Part shown: positions 24,882 through 32,637 of the stretch, piece after piece
Numbering within the stretch: position 1 is the stretch's first letter
Layout of the letters: the number at the start of each line of letters is the position of its first letter
From: Bifidobacterium primatium
Lineage (GTDB): Bacteria; Actinomycetota; Actinomycetes; Actinomycetales; Bifidobacteriaceae
Reading direction: 5' to 3'
DNA length: 64,000 bases
Assembly (NCBI RefSeq): GCF_002802875.1
Contig: NZ_PEBI01000002.1
Location: 13,353 to 77,352 of the forward strand
Program-made: the position numbers and the translations under genes
Notes under the pieces: generated by a model
The model's database searches: none
Told to the model about the DNA's origin: nothing
What the model saw: the letters and a program-made list of their open reading frames with translations, nothing else

Positions 24882-26108
24882 ATGAACATGCAATCAACGG
24901 CGATGGCGACGTTGACCGAATCGACGTCGGAACGAGCGGCGTCGGGGAAGGCGACCACGAAGCTCGCCAAACGCCGGATGATTCTCGACTACATGTACAC
25001 CCATAAGAAGGGGTCGCGGCAGGACATCGCCGCCGCAGTGCCGTGCAGTCTGCCGATCATCGCGCAGAATCTCGCCGTTCTGGAGGACGAGGGCCTGATC
25101 CGCCGCACCGGCTTCCTGACGTCGACGGGCGGTCGCAAACCGCAGAACTACGCGTTCGTGCCGAAGGCCCGGGTGGGCATCGGTGTCTCGATATTCGCCG
25201 ACGGCATGGATATCTGCGCGGTCGATCTCGACGGACGTCGTCTGGATTCCTCGCATATCGACCTGACCTATGAAAACACCGATATGTTCTACGACAACGC
25301 CTGCACGGCGATTCTGCGATTCGTTACCGATGCGGTGGACCGCGAGAATGTCGATCCGCGCGGCATTCTCGGCATCGCATTCTCGGTGCAGGGTCGTGTC
25401 TCGCCGGATGGCGACCAGATCACGTTCGGGGGGATCCTCGGCAATACGGGGCTTTCCGTCCGGCCGTTCGCCGAACGCCTGGACTTCCCCTGCCAGTTCA
25501 TCCACGACGCCTATTCGGCGGCGACCGCGGAGGTGTGGTTCGACCCGAGCGTGGGGGACGCGTTCTGCCTGTATCTCAACGAACATGTAGGCAGCGCGGT
25601 GATCATGGACGGTCGTGTGCGGCAGGGAGCCGACCTGCGCACCGGGAACTGCGAGCATATGACGCTTATGCCCGGTGGGCGCGCCTGCTATTGCGGGCGT
25701 CGAGGCTGTGTGGACGCGTACTGCTCCCGTGCGGCGCTGCTGGGGGAGGGGCGCGCGACCGGTGGTGCTTCGAGCGTCGAGGAGTTCTTCCGTCGGCTGC
25801 ATGCGGGCGACGCATCGTGCGCGAAGTCGTTCGACGACTACATGGACGCGTTGGCGCAGGCGATCGCCAACATGAGGTCGGTATTAAGCGTGGACGTGAT
25901 TCTTGGCGGCGATATCGCTCGGTTCCTCACCGATGCCGAGCTTGTGGACCTTACACGGCGTGTACGGGGGCTCGATCCGTTCCCGACGAGCACCGTCCGT
26001 CTGCGCAGAAGCGTGGCGCAGACGGACGGCGTCGCCGGGCAAAGCACGCTGGGTGCCGCCCTGCATTACGTGCGCAGATTCGTCGACGAATCCACCGGCC
26101 GGGCATAA
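24882..26108 (+). CDS. ROK-family transcriptional regulator (NagC/XylR-type)
   Basis: The 408-residue protein has an N-terminal winged HTH (about residues 25-80: KRRMILDYMYTHKKGSRQDIAAAVPCSLPIIAQNLAVLEDEGLIRRTG) followed by a ROK sugar-kinase-like domain. The zinc motif CEHMTLMPGGRACYCGRRGCVDAYCS (around residues 255-280) has the GxxCxCGxxGCxx spacing. Such proteins repress sugar-use genes and release DNA on binding a sugar or its phosphate. AAAGGAG lies 10 nt before the ATG; an in-frame ATG at 24888 is an alternative. It lies downstream of the putative operator palindrome, so autoregulation and control of the dehydrogenase gene are likely. It ends 4 bases before the second 64-bp element. Confidence 0.9.
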   Translation: MNMQSTAMATLTESTSERAASGKATTKLAKRRMILDYMYTHKKGSRQDIAAAVPCSLPIIAQNLAVLEDEGLIRRTGFLTSTGGRKPQNYAFVPKARVGIGVSIFADGMDICAVDLDGRRLDSSHIDLTYENTDMFYDNACTAILRFVTDAVDRENVDPRGILGIAFSVQGRVSPDGDQITFGGILGNTGLSVRPFAERLDFPCQFIHDAYSAATAEVWFDPSVGDAFCLYLNEHVGSAVIMDGRVRQGADLRTGNCEHMTLMPGGRACYCGRRGCVDAYCSRAALLGEGRATGGASSVEEFFRRLHAGDASCAKSFDDYMDALAQAIANMRSVLSVDVILGGDIARFLTDAELVDLTRRVRGLDPFPTSTVRLRRSVAQTDGVAGQSTLGAALHYVRRFVDESTGRA

Positions 26109-26112
26109 TCGG

Positions 26113-26176
26113 TTCACGAATCGGCGGATACGCGGTGAATTAACGCTCACATCGCCCGTATCTACCGATTCGTGAA
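26113..26176 (+). repeat. 64-bp inverted-repeat-ended element, copy 2 (rimM side of the cassette)
   Basis: TTCACGAATCG and CGATTCGTGAA bound it as in copy 1 at 20238-20301, to which it is inverted and 83% identical over its full length. The conserved core is CGCTCACATC. It fills the gap between the ROK stop (26108) and the rimM stop (26180) almost exactly. Confidence 0.85.
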
Positions 26177-26179
26177 CAA

Positions 26180-26800
26180 TCACCGGTCCTGAAGGAGTCC
26201 GTTCGGGGGAGTGAGAACGAGATATCCCTCGTCGGGATCGACCTCGGGGACGATTTCCTCGACGAACGGGACCAGCGACTCCGCGCCGCTCGGCTCGGTG
26301 ATGGTGAGAAGCCACTGCGCGGGGGATTCCATCACGTCGGTGACCTTGCCGGCGACCACATACGCGGCATCGGAGCCATCGTTGTCGGAGCCATCGGCGT
26401 CCGAATCGGTGTTGCCGTCGGTGTCTTTATCCTCATAGATGCGCGCCTCGAGGCCGATGAGATCCTCGGCGTAGAAGCCGTCGTCCTCGTCGTCCCCGTC
26501 ATCGGAATACGTGGGCTCCACATAGAGCATCGTGCCGTTCAACGCCTCCGACGCATTGCGGTCGGCCACGCCTTTGAACAGCACGATCCAACGTTCTTTG
26601 AACTTTCGCGACCGTACGACCTCGAATTCGCGGCCGTCCTCGGTCAGCAGCACGGAGCCGGGCGCGAAGCGCTCCTCCGGCTCGTCGGTGAAGGCGCGAA
26701 CGTTGACCTCGCCCTTCAGTCCCTGGGCCCTACCAATACGACAGACCCTCAGCAGCGTGAGCTGCTGAGGGTCTGCACTATGCTTTTCTGCCATCGTCAT
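26180..26800 (-). CDS. rimM: Ribosome maturation factor RimM
   Basis: The 206-residue protein binds S19 and helps 30S head maturation. LLRVCRIGRAQGLKGEVNVRAFTDEPEERF is the N-terminal RimM domain, and the PRC-barrel part includes AEDLIGLEARIY and LVPFVEEIVPEVD. It is longer than usual because of an Asp-rich insertion (DKDTDGNTDSDADGSDNDGS, about residues 123-142), and a second acidic loop precedes it. On the coding strand TAAAGT lies exactly 7 nt before the ATG at 26800 without a Shine-Dalgarno, pointing to a leaderless transcript separate from rpsP-khpA. An in-frame ATG at 26794 is an alternative. Confidence 0.95.
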   Translation of the reverse strand: MTMAEKHSADPQQLTLLRVCRIGRAQGLKGEVNVRAFTDEPEERFAPGSVLLTEDGREFEVVRSRKFKERWIVLFKGVADRNASEALNGTMLYVEPTYSDDGDDEDDGFYAEDLIGLEARIYEDKDTDGNTDSDADGSDNDGSDAAYVVAGKVTDVMESPAQWLLTITEPSGAESLVPFVEEIVPEVDPDEGYLVLTPPNGLLQDR

Positions 26801-26874
26801 TGTCTTGACTTTAGTAGGTAATCAAGACGTGCCGATCGCGCCGAAACCTCGCGGGTGTTGCCCGAGCGGATGAT

Positions 26875-27105
26875 TCAGCGCACATCCATGATGTCGACGC
26901 GGACCTTGTGATCGGCCAGCGCCTGCACCACGGTGCGAATGGCGTTGGCGGTGCGTCCGCCACGGCCGATGACGCGACCGATGTCCTCCGGGTTCACCCG
27001 CACGCGAAGCAGTTCGCCGCGGTTGTTCTCGTGGGACTTCACGGAAACGTCGTCCGGGAAATCAACGATGTTCTTGATCAGGTGTTCGACGGCTTCAGCA
27101 AGCAT
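26875..27105 (-). CDS. khpA: KH-domain RNA-binding protein
   Basis: The 76-residue protein is essentially one KH domain with the GxxG loop in IGRVIGRGGRTANAIRTVV (about residues 42-60). KhpA-type proteins bind RNA, often with KhpB/EloR, and affect cell elongation and ribosome biogenesis. It starts 2 nt after the rpsP stop, so the two genes are translationally coupled, the usual order in Gram-positive bacteria. Confidence 0.9.
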   Translation of the reverse strand: MLAEAVEHLIKNIVDFPDDVSVKSHENNRGELLRVRVNPEDIGRVIGRGGRTANAIRTVVQALADHKVRVDIMDVR

Positions 27106-27107
27106 GA

Positions 27108-27575
27108 TTACTCAGCCTTCTCCTCGGAGGCCTCTTCGGCCGGGGCTTCGGCCTCAGCAGCCGCAGCGGCTTCTTCGGCTTCCTTCTCGGCCTTGGCCTT
27201 GGCTTCGGCTTCGGCCTTGGCGGCCTTGAGCTTCTGGGCCTCGTCGGCGGCGGCGGCCACGCGGGCTTCCGCATCCGGGCCTTCGGCGGCGACCTTCAGG
27301 GTGCCTTCGGCACCGGGCAGGCCCTTGAACTTCTGCCAGTCACCGGTGATGTTCAGCAGCTTGAAGACGGCCTCGGTCGGCTGGGCGCCGACACCGAGCC
27401 AGTACTGAGCGCGGTCAGACTTGATCTGGATGAGCGAGGGCTGCTTGTTGGGATCGTAGGTACCGATCTCCTCAATGGTCTTGCCGTTACGGGCCTTGCG
27501 GGAATCCATAACGACGACACGGTAGAAGGCGTAGTGCTTCTTGCCCAGGCGCTTCAGACGAATCTTGGTTGCCAA
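27108..27575 (-). CDS. rpsP: 30S ribosomal protein S16
   Basis: The 155-residue protein has the S16 core in residues 1-85: [42 protein letters not shown], then [19 protein letters not shown]. It has a long Ala/Glu/Lys-rich tail of about 70 residues, predicted to be a charged helix, which is usual in actinobacteria and absent in E. coli (82 residues). AAGGAGAG lies 6-7 nt before the ATG. Confidence 0.97.
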   Translation of the reverse strand: MATKIRLKRLGKKHYAFYRVVVMDSRKARNGKTIEEIGTYDPNKQPSLIQIKSDRAQYWLGVGAQPTEAVFKLLNITGDWQKFKGLPGAEGTLKVAAEGPDAEARVAAAADEAQKLKAAKAEAEAKAKAEKEAEEAAAAAEAEAPAEEASEEKAE

Positions 27576-27992
27576 AACGGCTCTCCTTATGTATTAGGGG
27601 TGTGCATCTTCGGTTTCAACGTGGGGTGTTCAAACCGAGACCCACGTGTTCCTCATAGGCAATGGAGTTAGAGGGCGCCACTGCTTACGAATAACAACTA
27701 AATAGTATAACCACATTTTCCCGAGGAAAAGCCCGAAATCGGGATAATTTTGGGGATTTTCGTGGCGGCGACTTGGAAGGGGCGATTGTGATGCGGGGAT
27801 ATGGGCGGAACGTGAAGCGGCCGTTCGTTGATTCCGTCGCGGACCGGGATGATTGACCGGTGCGCTGCGGTGGGATTGGCGGCCGGTCGGAATTGTGGTG
27901 GACTCGGTGGGCGATCGGTGTGCGAGACCGGTGCCGGGACCTAGTGCGGTCGACCGGCTCAGGGGGCCTTGCCTCCGCCGCCTTCATCGGTT
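27576..27992. promoter_or_regulatory. Divergent intergenic region between rpsP and the Nudix gene
   Basis: This stretch holds no credible gene. For rpsP, TATACT (coding-strand -10 at 27708-27703) is the best promoter candidate, with a weak -35 (CTTTTC, 17 bp upstream), leaving a leader of about 120 nt. The part nearest the Nudix gene is GC-rich, with short frames that look non-coding. Confidence 0.35.
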
Positions 27993-28022
27993 TTGCGCGG
28001 TATGGGGGTACGGGGGTAGAGT
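27993..28022 (+). promoter_or_regulatory. Candidate promoter of the Nudix gene
   Basis: TTGCGC (27993-27998) and TAGAGT (28017-28022) are 18 bp apart. The TAGAGTGG string matches the -10 regions at 6749 and 13662. Confidence 0.5.
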
Positions 28023-28108
28023 GGCGCTCATATCGATGTCAAGACGGGTCTGAAGGTACAGGCCCGAATGCCGAACGCCCGACTAGGGTATCCGGAGGTG
28101 GCAAGGGA

Positions 28109-28822
28109 ATGAAGACTGACGACGACGGCGCCATGGTGAATGGGACGGACGCGTCAAATGCGGCGGACGCGGCGGACGACGTGGCTGCCATCAGGTCGGG
28201 ATTGGAGTCCGAGCTCGTCGTACATGACGAGAGGGTCGTGTTCCAGGGGGACGACGAATCGCAGTTCACGGTGATTCAGGCGGACGTGAGCGTCAAGGGC
28301 CGACCGCAGGATGTGAACGGCGACGGAGTCGTCGACGTGGCGGAGGGCGTGCGGACGCATCCGATACTCTTCGCGCAGGTGCGCGGCGGTCAGCCGAGCG
28401 CCGTATGCGTGGCCGTGCGTTCGGACGGCCGCCTGCTTCTGGCGCGGCACTGGCGCATCGCCACGGACTCGTTCGAATGGGAGTTCCCGCGCAGCATGGG
28501 CGAGCCCGGCGAGGTGGTGAGCCGCACCGCCGAACGCGAACTGGAGACCGAAGCTGGATTGGCGTCCTCGTCCCGTCGGCTGCTGCAGCTCATACATGCC
28601 GACACCTGCAAGATTCGCGGCTCGGTGGCCGTGGTCGAGGTGCGTGTGGATGACGCGCAGCTGGCCGAGGTCGAGCGGGCGCAGGCACGGCTCGGCGAGG
28701 ACGGCGACTCGCGTCTGGCGTGGATGGATGTCGACGAGATCGACGACATGATCGCGTCCGGCAGCATCATGGACGGCATCACCCTCGCCGCCTACACCAT
28801 CTGGAAGGCGCAGGCGGCGTAG
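28109..28822 (+). CDS. Nudix hydrolase-like protein (ADP-ribose pyrophosphatase type) with an EF-hand-like loop
   Basis: The 237-residue protein has a Nudix core (about residues 85-230). The box reads SMGEPGEVVSRTAERELETEAGL: compared with Gx5Ex7REUxEExGU the first Gly is Ser and the first Glu of the EE pair is Thr, so metal binding may be weakened. LHRDP-type sequences are absent, but LLARHWRIATDSFEWEFPRSMGE matches ADP-ribose pyrophosphatases. Residues around 70-82 read DVNGDGVVDVAEG, which fits a dockerin/EF-hand calcium loop (DxNxDGxxDxxE), unexpected in this family. The N-terminal 30 residues are an acidic Ala/Asp tail. GGAGGTGG lies about 10 nt before the ATG. The substrate is uncertain. 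Confidence 0.75.
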   Translation: MKTDDDGAMVNGTDASNAADAADDVAAIRSGLESELVVHDERVVFQGDDESQFTVIQADVSVKGRPQDVNGDGVVDVAEGVRTHPILFAQVRGGQPSAVCVAVRSDGRLLLARHWRIATDSFEWEFPRSMGEPGEVVSRTAERELETEAGLASSSRRLLQLIHADTCKIRGSVAVVEVRVDDAQLAEVERAQARLGEDGDSRLAWMDVDEIDDMIASGSIMDGITLAAYTIWKAQAA

Positions 28823-28839
28823 GTGGCGGAAGGCTGGGC

Positions 28840-29595
28840 TCAGCTTTCGCGATGGACCTTGGTGTAGGAGCCCTCGGCGCGCGGACGCACGACGATGTTG
28901 TCGACGTCCACCGTGTCGGGCTGATCGAGCGCCCAGCGCACGCATTCGGCGACATCCTCGGCCTTGAGCGGGTCCGGGACGCCGGCGTACACGGCGGCCG
29001 CCTTCGCGGCGTCGCCGTGGAAGCGCTTGATGGAGAACTCGTCGGTCTGCACCATGCCCGGCGCGATGTCGACCACGCGCACCGGCTCGCCGATCAGCTC
29101 AAGACGCAGCACGCGGGCCATGACCTTCTCCGCGAACTTCGAGGCGCAGTATCCGGCGCCGCCCTCATACGGCTCGATGCCCGCCGTCGAGGAGATCACC
29201 AGCACCGTGCCGGCCGACTCCTTGAGCGCCGGCAGCAGCTTCTGCGTGATGCGCAGCGTGCCGAGCACGTTCAGCTCGTACATCGCGCGCCAGTCGTCCA
29301 GATTCGCCGTGGCCACCGGGTCCTTGCCGATTGCCCCTCCGGCGCAGTTCACCAGCGCCTTGACCGGGCCGGCCGCCAGAATCGTCTCGACCGCGGCCGA
29401 CGTGGACTCCTCGTCGGTGATGTCGGCGACGACCGGCGTGCAGCCGGTCTCTTCGGCCAGCGCGGCCAGCTTCCCTTCGCGGCGGGCCAGCGCGAACACC
29501 GTCCAGCCCTCGGCGGTCAGCGTCCGTACCGTCGCGGCGCCGATGCCGCTGGACGCTCCCGTCACCACCGCCGTCCTCGTAACGTCGTTCGTCAT
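28840..29595 (-). CDS. Short-chain dehydrogenase/reductase (YdfG-like)
   Basis: A 251-residue classical SDR. The cofactor loop is TGASSGIG (residues 12-19), ALARR follows beta-2 (Arg residues suggest NADPH), NCAGG is the NNAG-type motif, Ser in VISSTAG is the catalytic Ser, and YCASK supplies Tyr and Lys. Length is standard. AAGGAGG lies 4 nt before the ATG at 29595. Family members such as YdfG reduce 3-hydroxy acids or aldehydes; no neighbour narrows the substrate. It is convergent with the Nudix gene, 17 bases away. Confidence 0.9.
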   Translation of the reverse strand: MTNDVTRTAVVTGASSGIGAATVRTLTAEGWTVFALARREGKLAALAEETGCTPVVADITDEESTSAAVETILAAGPVKALVNCAGGAIGKDPVATANLDDWRAMYELNVLGTLRITQKLLPALKESAGTVLVISSTAGIEPYEGGAGYCASKFAEKVMARVLRLELIGEPVRVVDIAPGMVQTDEFSIKRFHGDAAKAAAVYAGVPDPLKAEDVAECVRWALDQPDTVDVDNIVVRPRAEGSYTKVHRES

Positions 29596-29732
29596 GATTC
29601 CTCCTTGAAGCAATTGCGCGAATTACGGTTTTCATTGTAGAAGCGTCTTTTGCGCGAGCCCGCGCGAGTCCGCCGCCGGCCCATCGCCGTCATGCAGGCC
29701 GAAGGGGATGGGGGTCTTTCTACACCGAACCG

Positions 29733-29762
29733 CGTAGTTTTTCGTTTTTCTCAAAAACTACG
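29733..29762. repeat. Hairpin in the gap before the SLC13-type permease
   Basis: CGTAGTTTTT (29733-29742) pairs perfectly with AAAAACTACG (29753-29762) around a 10-nt loop CGTTTTTCTC. It could be a terminator read in either direction, since the stem base is AT-rich, or an operator. Nothing else was recognised in this 358-base gap. Confidence 0.6.
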
Positions 29763-29953
29763 TAGCGACGGCGTTTCCTGACGTAGTATAGGGAATGCGC
29801 CGTGCGGCGTCGCTGCACTGTCGGTTCCCCGACTGGACGTCGTACGGTTGCTTCAATTCCTGAATGCGTGACCATGTCGCCGGTGCCGTGACGGACCGCG
29901 GCCGGTCATGCGAGAACACCCATTCACCGTGGAATCGCCGGAGGAAAACCAGA

Positions 29954-31147
29954 GTGCAACGCTGGGTCATCAATGTGCTGAAACGAGAGACCGTACTGAT
30001 CGTGGCCGCCATCCTCGCCATCATCTCCTGCTTCATCGTTCCACCGGACGCCCAGTACGCCGGCTACATCCACGTCAACACCATCTCCCAGCTGGTGTGC
30101 CTCATGCTCGTGGTCTGCGGATTCCAGCGCATCGGCGTCTTCCGCATCATCGGCGCGAAACTCCTCGGCCGCGTACGCACCGCGCGCGGGCTCATCATCA
30201 CACTTGTGGCGCTGCCGTTCTTCAGCGGCATGTTCGTCACCAACGACGTGGCGCTCGTCACGTTCATCCCGTTCGCGCTCGCCGTGCTCATCATGGCCGG
30301 CATGGAGGACCGCATCTGCCTGGTCGCCACGCTTATGACGCTCGGCGCCAACCTCGGCAGCATGCTCACGCCCATCGGCAACGCGCACAACCTCTACCTC
30401 AAGGCCGTCTCCGGCATCGGCACGCCCGAGTTCCTGCTCATCATGGCGCCGTATTCCGTGCTCGCCGCCGTGATGCTCATCGCCATCATCTGGTTCGTAT
30501 TCGGCGATGCGAAGGTCTCGCAGTTCGAGAACCTCGGCGCCGAGGGCATCGAGCAGGGCGTGCTCGCGCCGAACCCCACGCAGCCGCAGCCCGACGAGAT
30601 CCGCATCACCGGCTACGGCGCGGGATATGGCGGATGGCGCACGGTCGTCTACTCGCTGCTGTTCGTCATCTGTCTGCTCGGCGTGGGCGGCGTGCTGCCG
30701 CTGTGGCTCATGGTGGCCATCGTCGTCGTGGCGTTCCTGTTCTGCGATCGCCGCGCCTTCAAGATCGTGGACTGGGGTCTGCCGCTCACGTTCTGCATGT
30801 TCTTCATCTTCATCGGCAACATGCGCCGCGTGCCGGCGTTCTACGAACTGGCGCAGTCGCTGGTCGGCGGCCATCCGCTCGAGCTGGGCGTCGCGTTCAG
30901 CCAGGTCATCAGCAACGTGCCGACCACGCTGCTGCTCTCCGGCTTCTCCGACGCGTGGCGCGAGCTCATCATCGGCACGAACCTCGGCGGCATGGGCACG
31001 CTCATCGCCTCCATGGCGTCGCTCATCTCGTACAAGGGCGTCGTGGCGAGGTATCCGGAGCATCGCGGCCGCTATCTCGGCGTCTACACCGGCATGAACG
31101 TGGTCTTCCTTATCGCGCTCGTCGGACTGGCGCTCGTCATCGAATAG
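29954..31147 (+). CDS. Anion permease of the ArsB/NhaD (SLC13-like) superfamily
   Basis: The 397-residue membrane protein has about ten hydrophobic segments. FFSGMFVTNDVALVTFIPFALAVLI and TLGANLGSMLTPIGNAHNLYL are the two re-entrant motifs of the ion-transporter superfamily, and SQVISNVPTTLLLSGFSD is the second inverted repeat. Candidate substrates are dicarboxylates, citrate or another oxyanion; arsenite is less likely without ars genes. The start is taken as GTG at 29954 because GGAGGA lies 8 nt upstream and the first helix follows at once; the ATG-initiated frame at 29864 adds an arginine-rich, unlikely N-terminus. It precedes sbcD by 29 bases. Confidence 0.82.
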   Translation: MQRWVINVLKRETVLIVAAILAIISCFIVPPDAQYAGYIHVNTISQLVCLMLVVCGFQRIGVFRIIGAKLLGRVRTARGLIITLVALPFFSGMFVTNDVALVTFIPFALAVLIMAGMEDRICLVATLMTLGANLGSMLTPIGNAHNLYLKAVSGIGTPEFLLIMAPYSVLAAVMLIAIIWFVFGDAKVSQFENLGAEGIEQGVLAPNPTQPQPDEIRITGYGAGYGGWRTVVYSLLFVICLLGVGGVLPLWLMVAIVVVAFLFCDRRAFKIVDWGLPLTFCMFFIFIGNMRRVPAFYELAQSLVGGHPLELGVAFSQVISNVPTTLLLSGFSDAWRELIIGTNLGGMGTLIASMASLISYKGVVARYPEHRGRYLGVYTGMNVVFLIALVGLALVIE

Positions 31148-31176
31148 TTTCCGTCCGCCCTCGTTATGCTGGGGGC

Positions 31177-32637
31177 ATGAGGATTCTGCATACTTCGGAC
31201 TGGCATATCGGACGGCGTTTCAAAGGCGTCGACCTCGCCGAATACCAGCGTCGCGCATTGAACTGGCTCATCGACGTCGTGCGACGCGAACACGTCGACG
31301 TGGTATGCGTTTCCGGCGACGTCTACGACTCGCCCATGCCGTCGGCCGCGTCGGTCGACATTCTGGACGACGCGCTGACGCGGCTGTCGTCCATCGTCGA
31401 CGACGCCGGCCGGCCGGCGGTCGACGTCATCGTGACGCCCGGCAACCACGATTCGGCGCGCAAACTCGGATTCGGCGCCCATATGATGCGAGACAACGTG
31501 CATCTGCGCTGCTCCATCGACGACATCGCGACGCCGGTGGTCGTCACGCGGCCGCGCACGGCGTCGCCGGCAGCGGCCGACGGCGCGCCGGGGGAGAACG
31601 GCGTAGGGGGGAGGCGGGGCTCGACGGCCGTCGAGACGCTCGCCGTGTACGCCGTGCCGTATCTCGATCCCGACATCGCGCGGCCGACGTTGCGCGCGAT
31701 GCTGACCGACGCGCATGCCGATGCCGCGTCGATTCTGCGGTCGCACGAAGGCGTGATGGGCGCCGCGATGTCGCTGATCCGCGCCGACATCGCGCGCCGA
31801 CGGGCGAGCAACCCGCGTATGAGGACCGTGATGATGGCCCACGCGTTCGTCTCCGGCGCGAATCCCAGCGATTCCGAACGCAGCATCGCCGTCGGCGGCG
31901 TGGACAGCGTGCCGGCCGCGATGTTCGCCGGCAGCGGGCTGGACTATCTGGCGCTCGGACATCTGCATCGCGCGCAGAAGGTGACGATTCCGCAGGACGG
32001 CCGAGGCGCCGGCGGTGCGGGCCGCACGCCGGTCGCCCGGTACTCCGGCTCGCTGCTGGCGTATTCGTTCTCGGAAGGATGCGTGCCGCCGCGCGAAGGC
32101 AACGGCAAAGGCGTGGTCATCGTCGATATGGACGACAATCATGCCGATGCCGCCGAGCCTTCGATACGTACGCTGGACGTGGAATCCGGCGAGCCTCCGC
32201 TCGTGCAGCTGCGTGGCACGCCGGACGAGCTGCTGGGGCCGCTCGCCGAACGGCATGCCCGCGACTGGGTGTCGGTCACCGTGGTCTGCGACGCCTATCC
32301 GCACGGCATGTATCAGAAGATCGACGCCGCATACGACCACGCGTTGGAGAAAAGGTTCGATATCCGGCGGCGTTCGCGGACGGACGGCGGCGACCGTGCG
32401 ATGGCGAACCTGCACGAGGCGCACAGCGAGATCGACGTGCTCAAAGACTTCGTGCGATACACGCTGCACCGCGACCCGACCGTCGATGAGACGGCGGTGC
32501 TGCGGCAGGCCGTCGAACGCACGCTCGGCGAAACTGACGACGGGCCGGTAAAGGATTCGGCGGAGAAGAGTTCGGCGGCGAAGGGTTCGGCGACGAAAAC
32601 CGCTGCGGGGAAGCCGGCGGGAAAGGGGCGTGACTGA
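31177..32637 (+). CDS. sbcD: DNA double-strand break nuclease SbcD
   Basis: The 486-residue Mre11-type nuclease works with SbcC to cut hairpins and process DNA ends. Metal-binding motifs are TSDWHIGR (residues 6-13), SGDVYD, TPGNHD and LALGHLHRAQ; MMAHAFVSGA supplies another His. Length exceeds E. coli SbcD (400) through an Ala/Gly-rich loop near residue 130 and a Lys/Ala/Ser-rich tail (about 25 residues). The start is 6 nt after TATGCT, and no clear Shine-Dalgarno other than GGGGG is present. The stop overlaps the sbcC start by one base (TGATG), so the genes are translationally coupled. Confidence 0.95.
   Translation: MRILHTSDWHIGRRFKGVDLAEYQRRALNWLIDVVRREHVDVVCVSGDVYDSPMPSAASVDILDDALTRLSSIVDDAGRPAVDVIVTPGNHDSARKLGFGAHMMRDNVHLRCSIDDIATPVVVTRPRTASPAAADGAPGENGVGGRRGSTAVETLAVYAVPYLDPDIARPTLRAMLTDAHADAASILRSHEGVMGAAMSLIRADIARRRASNPRMRTVMMAHAFVSGANPSDSERSIAVGGVDSVPAAMFAGSGLDYLALGHLHRAQKVTIPQDGRGAGGAGRTPVARYSGSLLAYSFSEGCVPPREGNGKGVVIVDMDDNHADAAEPSIRTLDVESGEPPLVQLRGTPDELLGPLAERHARDWVSVTVVCDAYPHGMYQKIDAAYDHALEKRFDIRRRSRTDGGDRAMANLHEAHSEIDVLKDFVRYTLHRDPTVDETAVLRQAVERTLGETDDGPVKDSAEKSSAAKGSATKTAAGKPAGKGRD

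Noticed and set aside
20238-26176. The trmD-rimM cassette as a classical composite transposon
   Set aside because: The ends are 64-bp non-coding elements without a transposase, and no target-site duplication is visible; only a mobile-like interpretation is offered.
29908-31176. Long frame fusing the end of the permease region with sbcD
   Set aside because: The upstream part is an out-of-frame Arg/His-rich translation of the SLC13-type gene; sbcD starts at 31177 with MRILHTSDWHIG.
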